DNA from: Trametes villosa
Lineage: Eukaryota; Basidiomycota; Agaricomycetes; Polyporales; Polyporaceae
Length of the DNA stretch: 64,000 bases
Assembly: GCA_002964805.2 (NCBI GenBank)
Contig: PUDQ02000104.1
Location: 24,512 to 88,511 of the forward strand
Reading direction: 5' to 3'
Below the pieces are notes generated by a model. The model saw nothing but the letters and a program-made list of their open reading frames with translations, was not told where the DNA came from and ran no database searches. Below are positions 46,583-57,742 of this stretch, in pieces; position 1 is the stretch's first letter; the number at the start of each line of letters is the position of its first letter. A program made the position numbers and the translations under genes.

Positions 46583-47570
46583 ATGCCCTCGAATACGACC
46601 ACTTGGCTCGTCACAGGGTCAGTTAAGGTTCAATCCCCCTAAACGACAGTGCAAGGCTCATCCCAATTGGCAGAGCCAACCGCGGTATCGGCCTCGAGCT
46701 CGTCCGTCAGCTCCTCCAGACCCCGACCAACCTCGTCGTAGCGACAGCGCGCGCTCCCGAGAAAGCGATAGAGCTCAACACCCTGAAGGAATCCGCGAAG
46801 GGGACGCTACACGTCGTCCAGCTCGACGTCGCCGATTTCGACAACGTGCGCGCCCTCCCGACGCGTCTCGCGCCAATGCTGGCGGAGACAGGGCTCGGCT
46901 ACCTCATCAACAACGCAGGCATCGTACGTCCCTTCCTCTTCAGCTGAGCTACCACGTTGACTTACCCATCTGTTCGACGACGCAGGCCGCGCGCGACAAG
47001 CCGTTCGAGGTCGAGCCCGAGAAGATGCTCGAGATCCTGCGCACGAACGCCGTCGGGCCCGCGCTCGTCTCGCGCGTGCTCCTGCCGCTGCTCGATAAAG
47101 GCAAGACGAAGAAGATCCTGCACATCTCGAGCACGGGCGCGAGCCTCGCCACCGCAGCGGGCGACACGAAGTTTGAGGGGAAGTACACGGCGTACTCGAT
47201 GAGCAAGGCCGCACTCAACATGCTCGTGAGTGAACGCTTCTATCGGGCGCGAGGCGGCGTTGACGGTATGCTGATCGTGGATGCGGTTGGTTTGTGTAGG
47301 CGCAGAAGCAGAAGGCGAACAGGCCCGACATCATCGTGATCGCCTTGTGTCCCGGATGGATTAAGACCGGTACGTACTTGGTCCAGAATATACGTTGTTC
47401 CCGGACACCCGGTACTGACACCATGGGCACGTCTACCAGCTATGGGCGGCGAGAACGCCCTGTTCGAGGTGTCGGAGACCATTCCGGATGTCCTCAAAAT
47501 CATCACCTCCGCAACGACGGCGGATAGCGGTAAGTTCTTGCGGTACAATGGGGAAGAGATCCCCTTCTAG
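46583..47570 (+). CDS. SDR-P: short-chain dehydrogenase/reductase, 241 aa
   Basis: Exons 46583-46617, 46674-46923, 46986-47225, 47300-47369 and 47440-47570. It starts MPSNTTTWLVTG, then ANRGIG. LGYLINNAGI, LRTNAVGP, HISSTGAS and AYSMSKAAL follow. Exon 4 starts AQKQKANRPD, PGWIKT replaces PGWVKT, and AMGG replaces DMGG. It ends GEEIPF. These features pair it with SDR-I. GT donor in intron 4. Confidence 0.92.
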
Positions 47571-48146
47571 AACGTACACTACTGAGTCATGAGAGGGGAC
47601 ACGAAATGTTACGACAGTGTATCCGCCACTGATTTCGATACGCATACCGGAACTTAGCTTACGTGAGGCTTGACAATATGAGAACACGATGGGCACTAAC
47701 TATTTGCATCTATTATATGCCGCGCCAAACACTGTACGACTGGTACCAGTAACGTCCTTGCCCAGAGAGACGAGCCGCAGCCTTAGGCCGTCTTGCGGCA
47801 GGGATCGAGTGAGTACTAGCCTGCCGGAAAGTGCCGGAAGAGAGTAATCATAAACGCCCGTTGTTGGGTTTCCCTCTCTCGCTCGTTAACTTGGCTGTCA
47901 CTCTTGCGCTGGGTTTTCTCATCTTGTGCTTCACGCCTGTATCTGTGGTTCTACCGGGATAGTAAAGTATGCGAGTGGTGATCAATATTCTGGTCAATCA
48001 ATCTCCGGCACCTCTGAAGCATGCCGGCGTCGAAGCGACACCGGACATTTCCGGCATGCTCATGCTCACCTCATGTCTGCTGCATGGCCTCAAGACTGTC
48101 AATCAATAGTCCTGCTCTCGCTCCGTAACAAACTGAACTGGTAAAG
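47571..48146. other. intergenic between SDR-P and F5
   Basis: No gene is seen. Confidence 0.45.
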
Positions 48147-50142
48147 GTGCTACAACCTACCCCAGAACTGGCGAACACGCAGAACCTGGAGATCTCGGAC
48201 GCCTTGCGCACGGCACAGGAGGACTCTGGAATGGCCCCCAACACCGTAACGCCTGGCAACAGGGATAGCCCGACTCTAGGCACGACCACGCTCTACTCAT
48301 TTTCACCCGACATCATCTCGTCCATCTGTAGCCAACTGCGGCTCCTTCAGGCATCTAGGTCGCTCGCAAGTTTGGCGAGGTCCTGCCAGCTCTTCCTTGA
48401 TGCCGCTCTCGATGCACTGTGGCACACTATCCCTTCCCTCGTCCCCCTCTTGTTTACCCTTCCACGCGATCTCTGCTCTATCAAGGGAAACTTCATGTCC
48501 GTTGTCTGCATAATCGTGAGTTGATATTCTCACTATCGTACTCGTTCTAATGGACTGATCCACCCACTGCTGGCAGAAGTTTGTCCGAGACGCTGCGCCT
48601 GCCGACTTTGACCACTTTCGGACCTATGCCACCCGGGTCGTGGCAATAGATGAGCAAGAAGTAGAACACAGACACTCAGGGCCACGCGTTCATCGAAACG
48701 TTTGGAACCAAATTCACCGACACCAACGCCAGTTCGCGTTTCCCCGCTTGGAAAGCATTCATTATGGCGGCGGCTTGGGCACGGTGGTCCGACGATATCC
48801 CGTTTTCCTCGCTTTTGGGCCCAGCGTGAGAGAGATCTGGCTACTAGGCGTCGCGCATAGTAACATCTGGATGGATGGCCAACCTACGGCATACAAGACA
48901 GCCGCCGAGGTGGCCACTCGGGCTATCCAACGTCTCGCTGAAGTGCCGTCTCTGGAGGTACTCGCGGTATCCGCGATCGACGGGGAGATGCCCTGGATTG
49001 TCACGCGCACGCTCGACCACCTATCGCGGCCACTGGCCATAGCGACAGCCGGTTTGAAGAACCTCACTGCCATTTTCGTCCCGCAAATCCCGCTCCTCCC
49101 CACTGCACTCTCCAATCTAGCTTCAATACCCACGCTCATCAGCGCCGACATCCTCATCCTCTCGCGCGACTACGACTGGAGCTATCTCCCCGTGGACATG
49201 CCATGCCCAATCTCCTTCGCACGCTTGGAGAACCTATGCATTCGACCAGATTCGTTCGATTGGCCAGTTGCGCTTCTGCGAGCATTCGCGTTCCCCTCCC
49301 TCGAAGCGATCTGCGTTTTAACGGATGAGCTCGTATCCAACATCCCCTTACGGCAACTCTTTTGGGCTTTAGGTGAGCGTCCTCTCGCTCGAGAGCGCAT
49401 GACGAGCGTCCATCTCGCTCTCGGCCGGCTATCCGACGAGCCGCTGGACGAAGAGGTCCCCATCTACCACGGCGCAGAGCTCTCCCCACTCTACGCGCTC
49501 TGCAACCTTCAGGAGCTGACCATCTGTGGACATTGCCATGTCATACTCGACGACAATGACCTCGACAAAATCTCCCGTGCGTGGCCGCAGCTCGTTGAAC
49601 TAGATCTTCAGCCTACGTGTCTATCCAAAGACGCGCAGGTAGCCAACATGAGGAATTCCGAGCGGCCGCCCGCAACGCTCATGGGCCTCCTGCCCATTGC
49701 CGAGCGGTGCCCCGATCTATGCTCCCTCTCTCTCGAGCTCGACTGCACCACACTGCCTTCCCCACGAGCCACGAGACGCGCACTCGCGCGACTCGAGGCA
49801 CGGGGTACTTCATGCGCCCTCCATACCCTCGGCGTCGGCTGGTCGCCGCTCGGGGACCATACTCGAGTTGCAATCGCGCTATCAGCGCTGTTCCCGATGC
49901 TGACTGTTATTGAGGACGCGCGGAATCGGCGGGTATACAACGAGGAGCAATGGGCCTCTGACCGTCACGGCGTTTGGCTGCACCGGGCGACGCACGCTGA
50001 TCAGCGCGTACACGCTAGATGGCAAGCGGCCGCAAAAATTCTTCCATCCTTCGCCAGAGTGCGTGCGCAGGAGCGCAGATGGAGGACCTTGCGAAAGGAC
50101 AAGGTCGAGGTGGAGGATGCGGAGCCGGAAGGCGGCGCGTAG
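48147..50142 (+). CDS. F5: F-box/leucine-rich protein, about 644 aa
   Basis: Exons 48147-48515 and 48577-50142, with a 61 bp intron. The F-box-like segment has SPDIISSICSQLRLL, SLASLARSCQLFL and LDALWHTIPSLVPLLFTLP. Exon 2 begins KFVRDAAPADF, then FRTYATRVVAI, HRNVWNQI and VRRYPVFLAFGPSV. Leucine-rich units include LKNLTAIFVPQIPLLP, GHCHVILDDNDL and WPQLVELDLQPTCLS, and the tail has VRAQERRWR. The first ATG is at 48147; an internal one at 48231 would give 616 aa. Same family and intron site as F3, F4 and F6. It is convergent with F6, 187 bp apart. Confidence 0.88.
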
Positions 50143-50329
50143 TACATCTCGGCCTCACAGATAAGCATATAGGCAGGGTCTTCGACTGTAGCCTCAAAAC
50201 TAATACAACACGCGGAGGCGCGAGGCTCCGCATGAAATGGGTATAGCACTCGTAATGCCCATCTCTGTACAATTTATTTGTCTATTCTTTAAGGGACACC
50301 CTTATCATGAGTTCGTCGTCCAGCACCCC

Positions 50330-52154
50330 TCAATCGCGGCTGTGTGTGGCGTCCTGGGCCGCCCTCCACTTGCGCTCCTGCGCGCGCACCTTCACAAACC
50401 GCTGCGCGAGCCTGAAGACCATATTCCACTTGCGGTGTCCATCCTGCCGGGCCGGTGGCATGCGGCGCACACTACCATCCTCACGCGCTCTCAACCACTG
50501 CTCCTCGGTGCGCACGCGTCCGGGATGCGGGTTCCAGATTCCCGTCAAGCGCGGGAACCACGCCGAGAGCACCATCGCCACCTCTGTACGGTTCCCCAGC
50601 CTCGACCAGCCGACAGAAAGGGTTTCGAGCGGATGCCGGAGGCCGTCTTGACCGGCGAGCCGCCGGAAGGCGCGTCGGAGCTCCGTCTCGGACAGTAACC
50701 TTGTAAAATCGAGTTCGACGCCGAGCATCCGGAGATGGTGGCAGCGTTCTGCAAGCGAGAGGAGGCCGAGGAGCGTTCCTCGCGTGTGGTGGGGATGCGG
50801 GTGGCTGATCGCGATCTGAGCGTCCTTGGAGTCGCGCGCCGGCTGCAAATGTAGGCGTGCGAGCGACGGCCAAGCTCTGGACAGGGCTTCGAGGGCGTCG
50901 TCATCGAGTATGGCGTGGCAGTGCCCCGAGATGGTCAGCGAGGTGAGAGCGGGCAGCGCATAGAACGCGACGATGTCGGCTCCGAGGTATATGGGAACAG
51001 GCGTGGAGAGCGGGTTGTTGGAAAGCTGACCCAGTTCGAGGTCGACCTCTGTGATGCGGTTCCGCGTATACGGACGTACGGAAAGCGCTTCGGCGAACGC
51101 TTGCAGCAGCTGGGGCTGGACGATATCCTCAGTCGCAACACGGAGCGTCCTGAGACGATCGAAGGCGGCGGTACGCAGGAGTGCGACACACCAGTCGAAC
51201 GAATCGGAGCGCAGGGAGAGATGCTCGACGCCCGCAAAGGCAGCTTCCAATGGCCCGTGTTCGCTTGAAAACTCCCAGAGGTAGTCGTCTGATAGGGCGT
51301 AGATGGTGACAGAGGCCAGGGATGCCAATGAAGCAAGCTTGCTGAAAGCGGAGGGAAGGAGCGGGATGTCCGGAATGGTGATCGTTGTGAGGCTGGTGAG
51401 TCCTGCTGCGATCACAGTGGCAAGAGGGAGGGCTAGGTAGTGGGGCACTGTCGAATAGGGCTCGTTCAGTTTGCCTTTTTCCAAAACGAGTGTTTGTAGA
51501 TTCGAAGCGACCCCCAACCACTCGACGACTTGGAGGTGGACCTCCGCGGCTGTTCTGTACTCCGCCACGGTGCGACCGGAGGGTGATTCGTTCAGAACCA
51601 GGCGCAGGCTCACTAAGCTGGGACCGAAGGCGAGGTGGACAGGATATCTGTAGGCTGTGCATTTGAAGGTTGAGCCGCCGTAGGCTATAGACCGCAGCCG
51701 AGGGAATGCGCAGTGGTGATGATATCGCTCGAGCTGGTCCCAGACGGTGGGCTCGACGTGCAGTCCCGCTCTCTGAGGGTTGTCGCATATCTCTACGACA
51801 CGGGCGGCGTAGGATCGAAAGCGTATGAAGTCCGTAGGGACTGCTTCGCGAACGAAATTCTGGTGACCTGAGTGAGACATTGTTTCGCGACTGAGCTACA
51901 TAAAAGCGTCTCACAATTTGATACGACAAAAAGCTCACGATGTAGCAGAGGTCGGGTGGAAAGGTGTAGAACAACGGGATGAAGAACTCGATGGAATACC
52001 ACAGCGCGTCGAGAGCGACGTCTTGGATGAGACGGCATGTTGTGGCGAGGGCGGCGAGCGAGCGACGTGCTGCCTTGGTGCGCAAGTGAGAGCATACGAG
52101 GGCAGTGATGTGAGGCGGGAGCGAGTAGATGGAGACTCTATTGTGCTTCGACAT
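50330..52154 (-). CDS. F6: F-box/leucine-rich protein, 581 aa
   Basis: Minus-strand exons 51939-52154 and 50330-51859, with a 79 bp intron. The F-box-like exon has YSLPPHITALVCSHL, SLAALATTCRLI and LDALWYSIEFFIPLFYTFP. Exon 2 begins NFVREAVPTDF, then FRSYAARVVEI, PTVWDQLERYH and YRYPVHLAFGPSL. Leucine-rich units include LTSLTTITIPDIPLLP, GHCHAILDDDAL and WPSLARLHLQPARDS, and the tail has KVRAQERKWRAAQD. It is shorter than F3-F5 because it lacks part of the N-terminal spacer. The SDR remnant at 52.3-52.5 kb lies just upstream. Confidence 0.88.
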
Positions 52155-52284
52155 GCCCGGCAGCTTGAATCGTGGTTACGGAGAGACGTAGGTTAGCTAG
52201 CCGTTCACGACAGGTGTGCGTGCGCTCATATGTGACTTTCCAGTCAATCACTGGCTTCTTCCGAGGAGATACCAAGCAGCGCTC

Positions 52285-52545
52285 GGTCAATGCCGGCGAT
52301 TACGTGTAGCTGTCGACGCAGGAGACGATGGACTTCGAGACTGTCGTGTTCCACTGTACCGGAGTGTATCTGACGAGGCCGCTTCTCGAGGTTGCGAGAT
52401 CCGAGTAGCTGTCGGACCAGTTCGAAGCCGATGCCGCGGTCAGCCTTGAGAAACGAAACGACCAACGATGATCAGCGTGGAGAGCTCTATGATCGAATAT
52501 GCGTGCATTACCGAGTGACGAGCCAAGCGTTCGGGCGGGCTGATC
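52285..52545 (-). pseudogene. remnant of an SDR gene (exon 1 and part of exon 2)
   Basis: On the minus strand, ARPNAWLVTR followed by GTAATG (52512-52545) matches exon 1 and donor of the array. After a short gap, ADRGIGFELVRQLLGS (from 52444) matches the start of exon 2. Then comes a deleted or scrambled stretch, and QLHVIAGID near 52290-52310 recalls LHVVxLD of exon 2. The Gly of the cofactor motif is changed, the exons no longer join in frame, and exons 3-5 are missing. It lies between F6 and SDR-Q, on the SDR-Q strand. Confidence 0.65.
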
Positions 52546-52769
52546 CCTGAAGACGTCGAGATTGGTGTCCTGGGGCGCCGATTGACGAGACGGATTTGTG
52601 GCGTTCCTGTGAGGAAACGAGCATCACTCGAGCCGCAGGCCGCAGCGACTCTGTCGTAAAGTGCTTCTCTTCCGTGAGAAGAACATCGTGCAGTTGCAAG
52701 GACAAGTCAAAGCCGCAAAGACCATGTTTTCCACAAAAGAACACAAGTACATTTCTCTCGAACCTCAAC

Positions 52770-53756
52770 CTACCAAGGGATCTCCTTGCCATCATACTTC
52801 AGGAACTTGCCGCTCTCGGCGGTCGTCGCGGTGGTGATAACCTTGAGGATTCCAGCTACGCTCTCGCGAGGCTCAAGCTGTCCATCCTGACCACCCATGT
52901 CTGTTCGAGACGAGCATGAGAACATGTACCAATTCGGGAGAGTAAGGGAGCACGTACCGGTCTTCACCCATCCGGGGCACAGCGTGATCACAACGAACTC
53001 GGGGCGGTCCAGCTTTTGCTTGTACGCCTGCAGGACGAGAACACCCGACAATGGTCAGAGAGGGGAAAAGACACATGAATCCAGATCGCGGCAGGCGCGT
53101 ACGTACCAGCATGTTGAGCGCGGCCTTGCTCATCGCATACGGCGTCAACGTCGAGCCGACCATGTCAGCGCTGCCGACACTGCCACCGGTGCTCGAGATA
53201 TGGAGGATCTTCTTGGCGGCGCCCTTTTCAAGGAACGGCAGTGCCACCTGCGACACCAGCGCGGGGCCGACCGCGTTCGTCTTCAAGACATGCATGACCT
53301 GCTCCGGGTCCATGTTGAACGGGGTCTCATACGCAGCCTAAGGTCGAGCAGTTGGAGGCAGCCGTTAGTAAACTTCGCGCAGCTCCGTGAGAGTTCACTG
53401 GGGCGAATACGTACGATGCCAGCATTGTTGATGAGGTAGTCGAGCCCGGTCTCGCCGAAGATCGTCTGCAAATCTTTGACAGATGCGCGCACGCTATCGA
53501 AGTCGCCAACGTCGAGCTTCACGATGTGCAGCCGCTCCTTGGCGGTCTTCTTGAGGTCGTCGAGACCGCTCGATTTCTCCGGATTGCGGGTCGTCGCTGC
53601 GACGACGTTGTTCGGTGACTCGAGCAACTGCCTCACGATCTCGAGGCCTATTCCCCGGTTGGCACTGAGTAGGAATTCACTGTGAGCAGCGGTTGAAGAA
53701 GCAAAGATGGAGACTCACCCAGTGACGAGCCAGGTGGTAGAGCGAGCGGTGGACAT
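52770..53756 (-). CDS. SDR-Q: short-chain dehydrogenase/reductase, 239 aa
   Basis: Last member of the array. Minus-strand exons are 53719-53756, 53415-53664, 53107-53337, 52958-53027 and 52770-52900. It starts MSTARSTTWLVTG, then ANRGIG. NNAGI, KTNAVGP, HISSTGGS and PYAMSKAAL follow, with the end GKEIPW. In exon 2 it has LQTIFGETGLDYL; with its start it is nearest to SDR-F. GT donor in intron 4 (ACCG then GTACGT). Confidence 0.92.
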
Positions 53757-53817
53757 GGTAGGTATTGTTGTGCGATGCTAACTGATGAGGGAGACTCTGC
53801 TCACCGACTGGCCACTT

Positions 53818-53823
53818 CTTATA
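53818..53823 (-). promoter_or_regulatory. TATA box of SDR-Q
   Basis: TATAAG on the minus strand, 67 bp before the ATG. Confidence 0.45.
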
Positions 53824-55426
53824 CGAGCTCTCCGCAACGCGCCTACAAGCGATCGGAGGTGTGGCGGTGAGAGAATGCACTGTTGAGTTGGTTGGAAATG
53901 GCTTGAGGCCTGCTTCGTTCTGCCGGACGCATACGTGTGCGACGCGGGCGCTCATATGCCGCCGCAGGCACCATGTATATGCAATGGCAGTGTGAAATAC
54001 ATGCATCCGCCAAGAGAAGTGTCCCCTCCCTTGTTAAGTAAGGGCAGCCGGGCCACCGCACGACGATGGTTGAGTGCGAGGGAAGGTGAGTTCTGATCTG
54101 CTACTATTTGGAGGCGCGATAAGCTGAGGCTACGGTGTGAGCATACCCCCACGACCTGCAGGTTGAGCGGGTCAGTAAAGAGTGGTATTCGTAGGAAAAC
54201 CGGTGCAATCAGGATACGTAGCTCGCCAGCGTTACCTGGATCGTCATTGGGTCCAACAAACCGGTCGCCGCTACGCCGCTTCAACAGAGATGTGTAAGAC
54301 GATATTAGGGGACTTGCGGAGATAGGTGTACTCTCGGGCCTGCCTACGTTTCCGTATGACGTGAATGGGGCGGAGGCAGGAGCAGACAGAACTCAGAGGG
54401 TGCATCGGACGAACATGGCGGAGAAAAGCAAGCACAACGAGCGCCTACCACCACCGTCGTGGCGTTAAGCGCTTATGTAGCCGTCGACTTTGCCTTTCGC
54501 CACGTTTGTTTGTTTCTCTTTCACTCTCTTCCAGAGCTCACTCAGGCGGCCCGAATCTGGGATAGCATAGAAATTAGCCTGGTGGGTAAGCAAGGTGCTC
54601 GTGGCTTCGATGCACCTGGCCCTGTTGGCAATATATTAATCTCGAGAAATGTTGAGTCCGAGTCGCCCGCGCCTTTGACCTACGCAATCTGCTCATTTGC
54701 TGTTAGCCTGATTGAACACGCTTCTGAATTACATCCTCGACAGCACCCCAGACGGTACTCGTCGAAGACTCACGAAAATCTGTCGACCTAGAGATGATGT
54801 ATTGATCAAAGCTCGCGTCAATGCCGAGTCATCCCGCGACTCGCTCACTATCAAACACCCTCCGGCCTCCGGATCTCGGTCTACCCAGTTCGCGTGAGGC
54901 TCCAAGAAGCTGTGCCCCCCCTCGCATACACACCCGAAGACTTTATGCACCCGGCCACACCTTGTGTACTCTCACTCGGCCGCGCTTTCACCGGCACCCT
55001 CCGCTGCTGTTGCACTCGGCTCCTGGTGCCCACCCCCCGCCGCGGATCATTTCGTTTAGTCTGGCCTTCTTCCTGATTTCCCAGCTGTAGGGCTTCTTGA
55101 TCTCGTGGTCTCGTCTCTGCGCAAGTTTCGCGCTTACCTTGTTCTCGGAAAGCGTTTTGCACACCGAGCGTGGCGTGGGAATTTGGCTACCTCCCAAAAA
55201 GGAAATGTTTGTCGTTCGTCCGACCTTGTTTTCTTCAGGCTGGCTTCTTTCGCGAAACTACAAGATTCACTAGAACGGGACTACAACGTATCTCTGGCAA
55301 CGCTCTGATTCCAGCTCACCAAGATATGCACGGCTTGCGGCGCGGGGACGCCCCACTCCTCTCTCTTCCTCGCGCTCAACCATCCCGTCTCGACGTACTC
55401 ACCTCTGGCTTTCGAATACCTCTCGA
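53824..55426. other. intergenic between divergent SDR-Q and F7
   Basis: No gene is supported. It marks the right border of the SDR array. The last few hundred bases are pyrimidine-rich on the plus strand and may be promoter and 5' UTR of F7. Confidence 0.5.
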
Positions 55427-57585
55427 ATGTCGACGCTCAGCATCGTCACGAACTCGCTTGCCCGATTTCTAGGGAGAAAGCCTAGGAAAGACTCGCTGGA
55501 CTGCCTCCCAAATGATATTCTCCTCGACTGCATCATGAGCCATCTGGACGTCGTGGACATTATCCGTCTCCGACAGGTTCGATTTGCCCTCTGTCACGCT
55601 ATACTCCCCTAACTGATGGCACAGGCTAGCAAGCTCTACTACGAGCTCACACATCACGCCGCGCTCTGGAAGCGCATCCTCCGAACCATCGACATCCCCC
55701 TTCCGCCCGTCCCTCCGACATCTCGCCACACCTCCGCACGAATGTCGGGTCTGGAGGTGGAGAGGATGGTATGCCGCGCATTGTCCCTTCACATGAACTG
55801 GGAGCGCAAGTCCCCTCGCTGTCTCCGGGATTGGAAGTTCGACGCCTACCACCGCGTGCTCGAGATCACCCTCCTTCCGGGCGGACGATACCTCGTTGCG
55901 TCGGTGTGCAACCTCAAGGGGCAGAAGCACGCGCTCGTCATCTACGCTCTCGACGCTCTCGGGCAGTCACGACCTATCGCGAAGACAGATACAGAGACGA
56001 AAGCGTACGAGATTCGCGCCAAGTACGTGACGATCAAGGGTCAGAAGAGCATCGCTATCGCATATCTCCGACGCGACTACCACCACAAAACGGACAAACG
56101 GAAAGCGTCAGTCTCCCACTACCTCTTTACATTTGTTGACCTGACCGCCCAATGCACAGAGCGCGGGGCCTCATGCCCAACGTCTCCGAGTTCAGCACCT
56201 ACCACGACATCGACCCAGAGATCGAGTTCCGACATGAATGCACCGTCATACACGCGCGTCTACACGTTCTCGAAGAACTCACAGACCTATCCTCCGACGT
56301 GAACACCACTGAGTTCTTCAAGAAGGCGAAGGAGCTCCCTCCGCCCTTCGAGAACCTCGTCCGTGTCGTCTCTCGTCCCCAGCATCGACTGATGTGCCCA
56401 GACATCGAGGAGATGTTCGACTCCGCATACCTCGCGGTGGCGAAGGCTCCCAACGACATCATATTCAAGCGGCTAGACGGGGGGCCTGCTGCCACGCTGA
56501 CGTGCATGCCAGAGCCCACCTACGCCCAGTCTGTGAGTCCCCTGAGATCTTTGACACCTTATCAACCCTGCTTACTTGCTACCGCGCAGAACCACAAAAT
56601 CAAGGCCCTGCGCCTGCTTCCCCAAGAAAGCGCTGTATTCATCGTCCGCGAGATCGATGTCCCACGGACGCCCGAGCAGTCGTGCCCTATCTACGCGTTC
56701 GAGAAGTACGGCGTCATTCCCGGCGGGCCGAACAAAATCAACCAACAACGCCACGCGGAACGGTGCATCGTCGGGCAGGACATGGGCACGCTCTCGCACA
56801 TTTACATCGCCGACCCCAACACCCCGCCGCGCGATGACGACTCCCTCTCCGGCCAGCTCCGGCGCGACGCTGCGGACCCTCCGCCCCCGCCTCCCCTCTC
56901 CGTGTACGGTCGCCGCGTCAACGAGGAGGGCTTCATCCTCGCGCGCTTCTTCCCGCAGCGTTTCGTCGTCGAGTACCCGCCAACGCCGCCCTCCGCAGGT
57001 GGCGCGCGCGCAAACTGGCGACAGCCCCCGCCGCTGCGCCGACGCGTCATATACCACTACCCGCTGACCTTCAACGACCTGTTCGAGAAGGACGCGCACC
57101 AGAACGAGAACGTGCGCGTCCTGCCGGGCGTCGTGCGCCCGCTGCTCGTGTACACGCCGTGGGACGACATCACGCACGCGCCGCCGATCCTCGAGATACG
57201 CCCGTGGATCGACCGCGGGATGCACCAGCCGTACGTGTGCGACCACGAAGACGTCGTCGCGCCCGTGCTGGGCATGCGGCGCCAGGCGGAGTTCACGAAT
57301 GCGCCGTGGGCGGGGCAGCGCGCGGCGGCGTTTGCGTGGGACGAGACGATCGGGCGGCTCGTCATCGCGGAGGCGGATACGGACGAACTGTTTGTGTATG
57401 ACTTTGCTCATGCACCGCGGCAAGGTAAGCAGCATGCAGTCTACGTTGCGTCACTCACTCACAGACACTGCGCGATTATAGATTATGAAGGGCAGAGGTT
57501 TCCGCTACCTCTTCGCGGGATACCAAATCCAGACGTTCTGCCTCCGTCGGGGAACGGGCTCTTTGACATGGACATGAAATCATGA
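55427..57585 (+). CDS. F7: F-box protein of another family, 647 aa
   Basis: Exons 55427-55576, 55625-56106, 56160-56532, 56590-57424 and 57482-57585. A canonical F-box is at about residues 22-65 (LDCLPNDILLDCIMSHLDV, IIRLRQ, then LYYELTHHAALWKRI after the first intron). It is unlike the degenerate box of F1-F6. The rest (about 580 aa) has beta-rich stretches such as GGRYLVASVCNLKG and AFAWDETIGRLVIAEADTDELFVYDF, which suggest a propeller or WD-like fold, but no clear repeat motif. Introns 3 and 4 are 57 bp and open in frame, so retention would only add residues. It is convergent with the helicase gene, 157 bp apart. An SCF receptor role is inferred from the F-box alone. Confidence 0.85.
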
Positions 57586-57742
57586 TACGTCTCCCGCTCT
57601 CTCGATACATGTCTCTCTCTTTCTATTTGTACAGTACGACTACACAGCAATACGAAAAGTACAGTCACATTCAGAGGGCAAGTTCGAACACCTCGTGCAT
57701 CCTACCAGCAGCTCTACCGTCTTCAGGCCAATCACCGCAAAC

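Noticed and set aside
51129..52154. A 341-codon minus-strand frame starting with the F6 F-box.
   Set aside because: Only the first 72 codons are coding; the rest reads through the intron into the wrong frame of exon 2.
3113..53756. The SDR array as part of a secondary-metabolite cluster.
   Set aside because: No polyketide synthase, peptide synthetase, terpene cyclase, P450, transporter or pathway regulator is present; only SDR and F-box genes.
54988..55197. A lysine/arginine-rich minus-strand frame that could be a ribosomal protein fragment.
   Set aside because: No ribosomal protein motif could be matched; it is antisense to the likely F7 leader.
56533..57481. Reading F7 exons 3-5 as one uninterrupted exon.
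   Set aside because: The frame is open, but both stretches have GT...AG ends at typical size (57 bp) and the read-through residues look unlike the rest; introns are preferred, retention stays possible.
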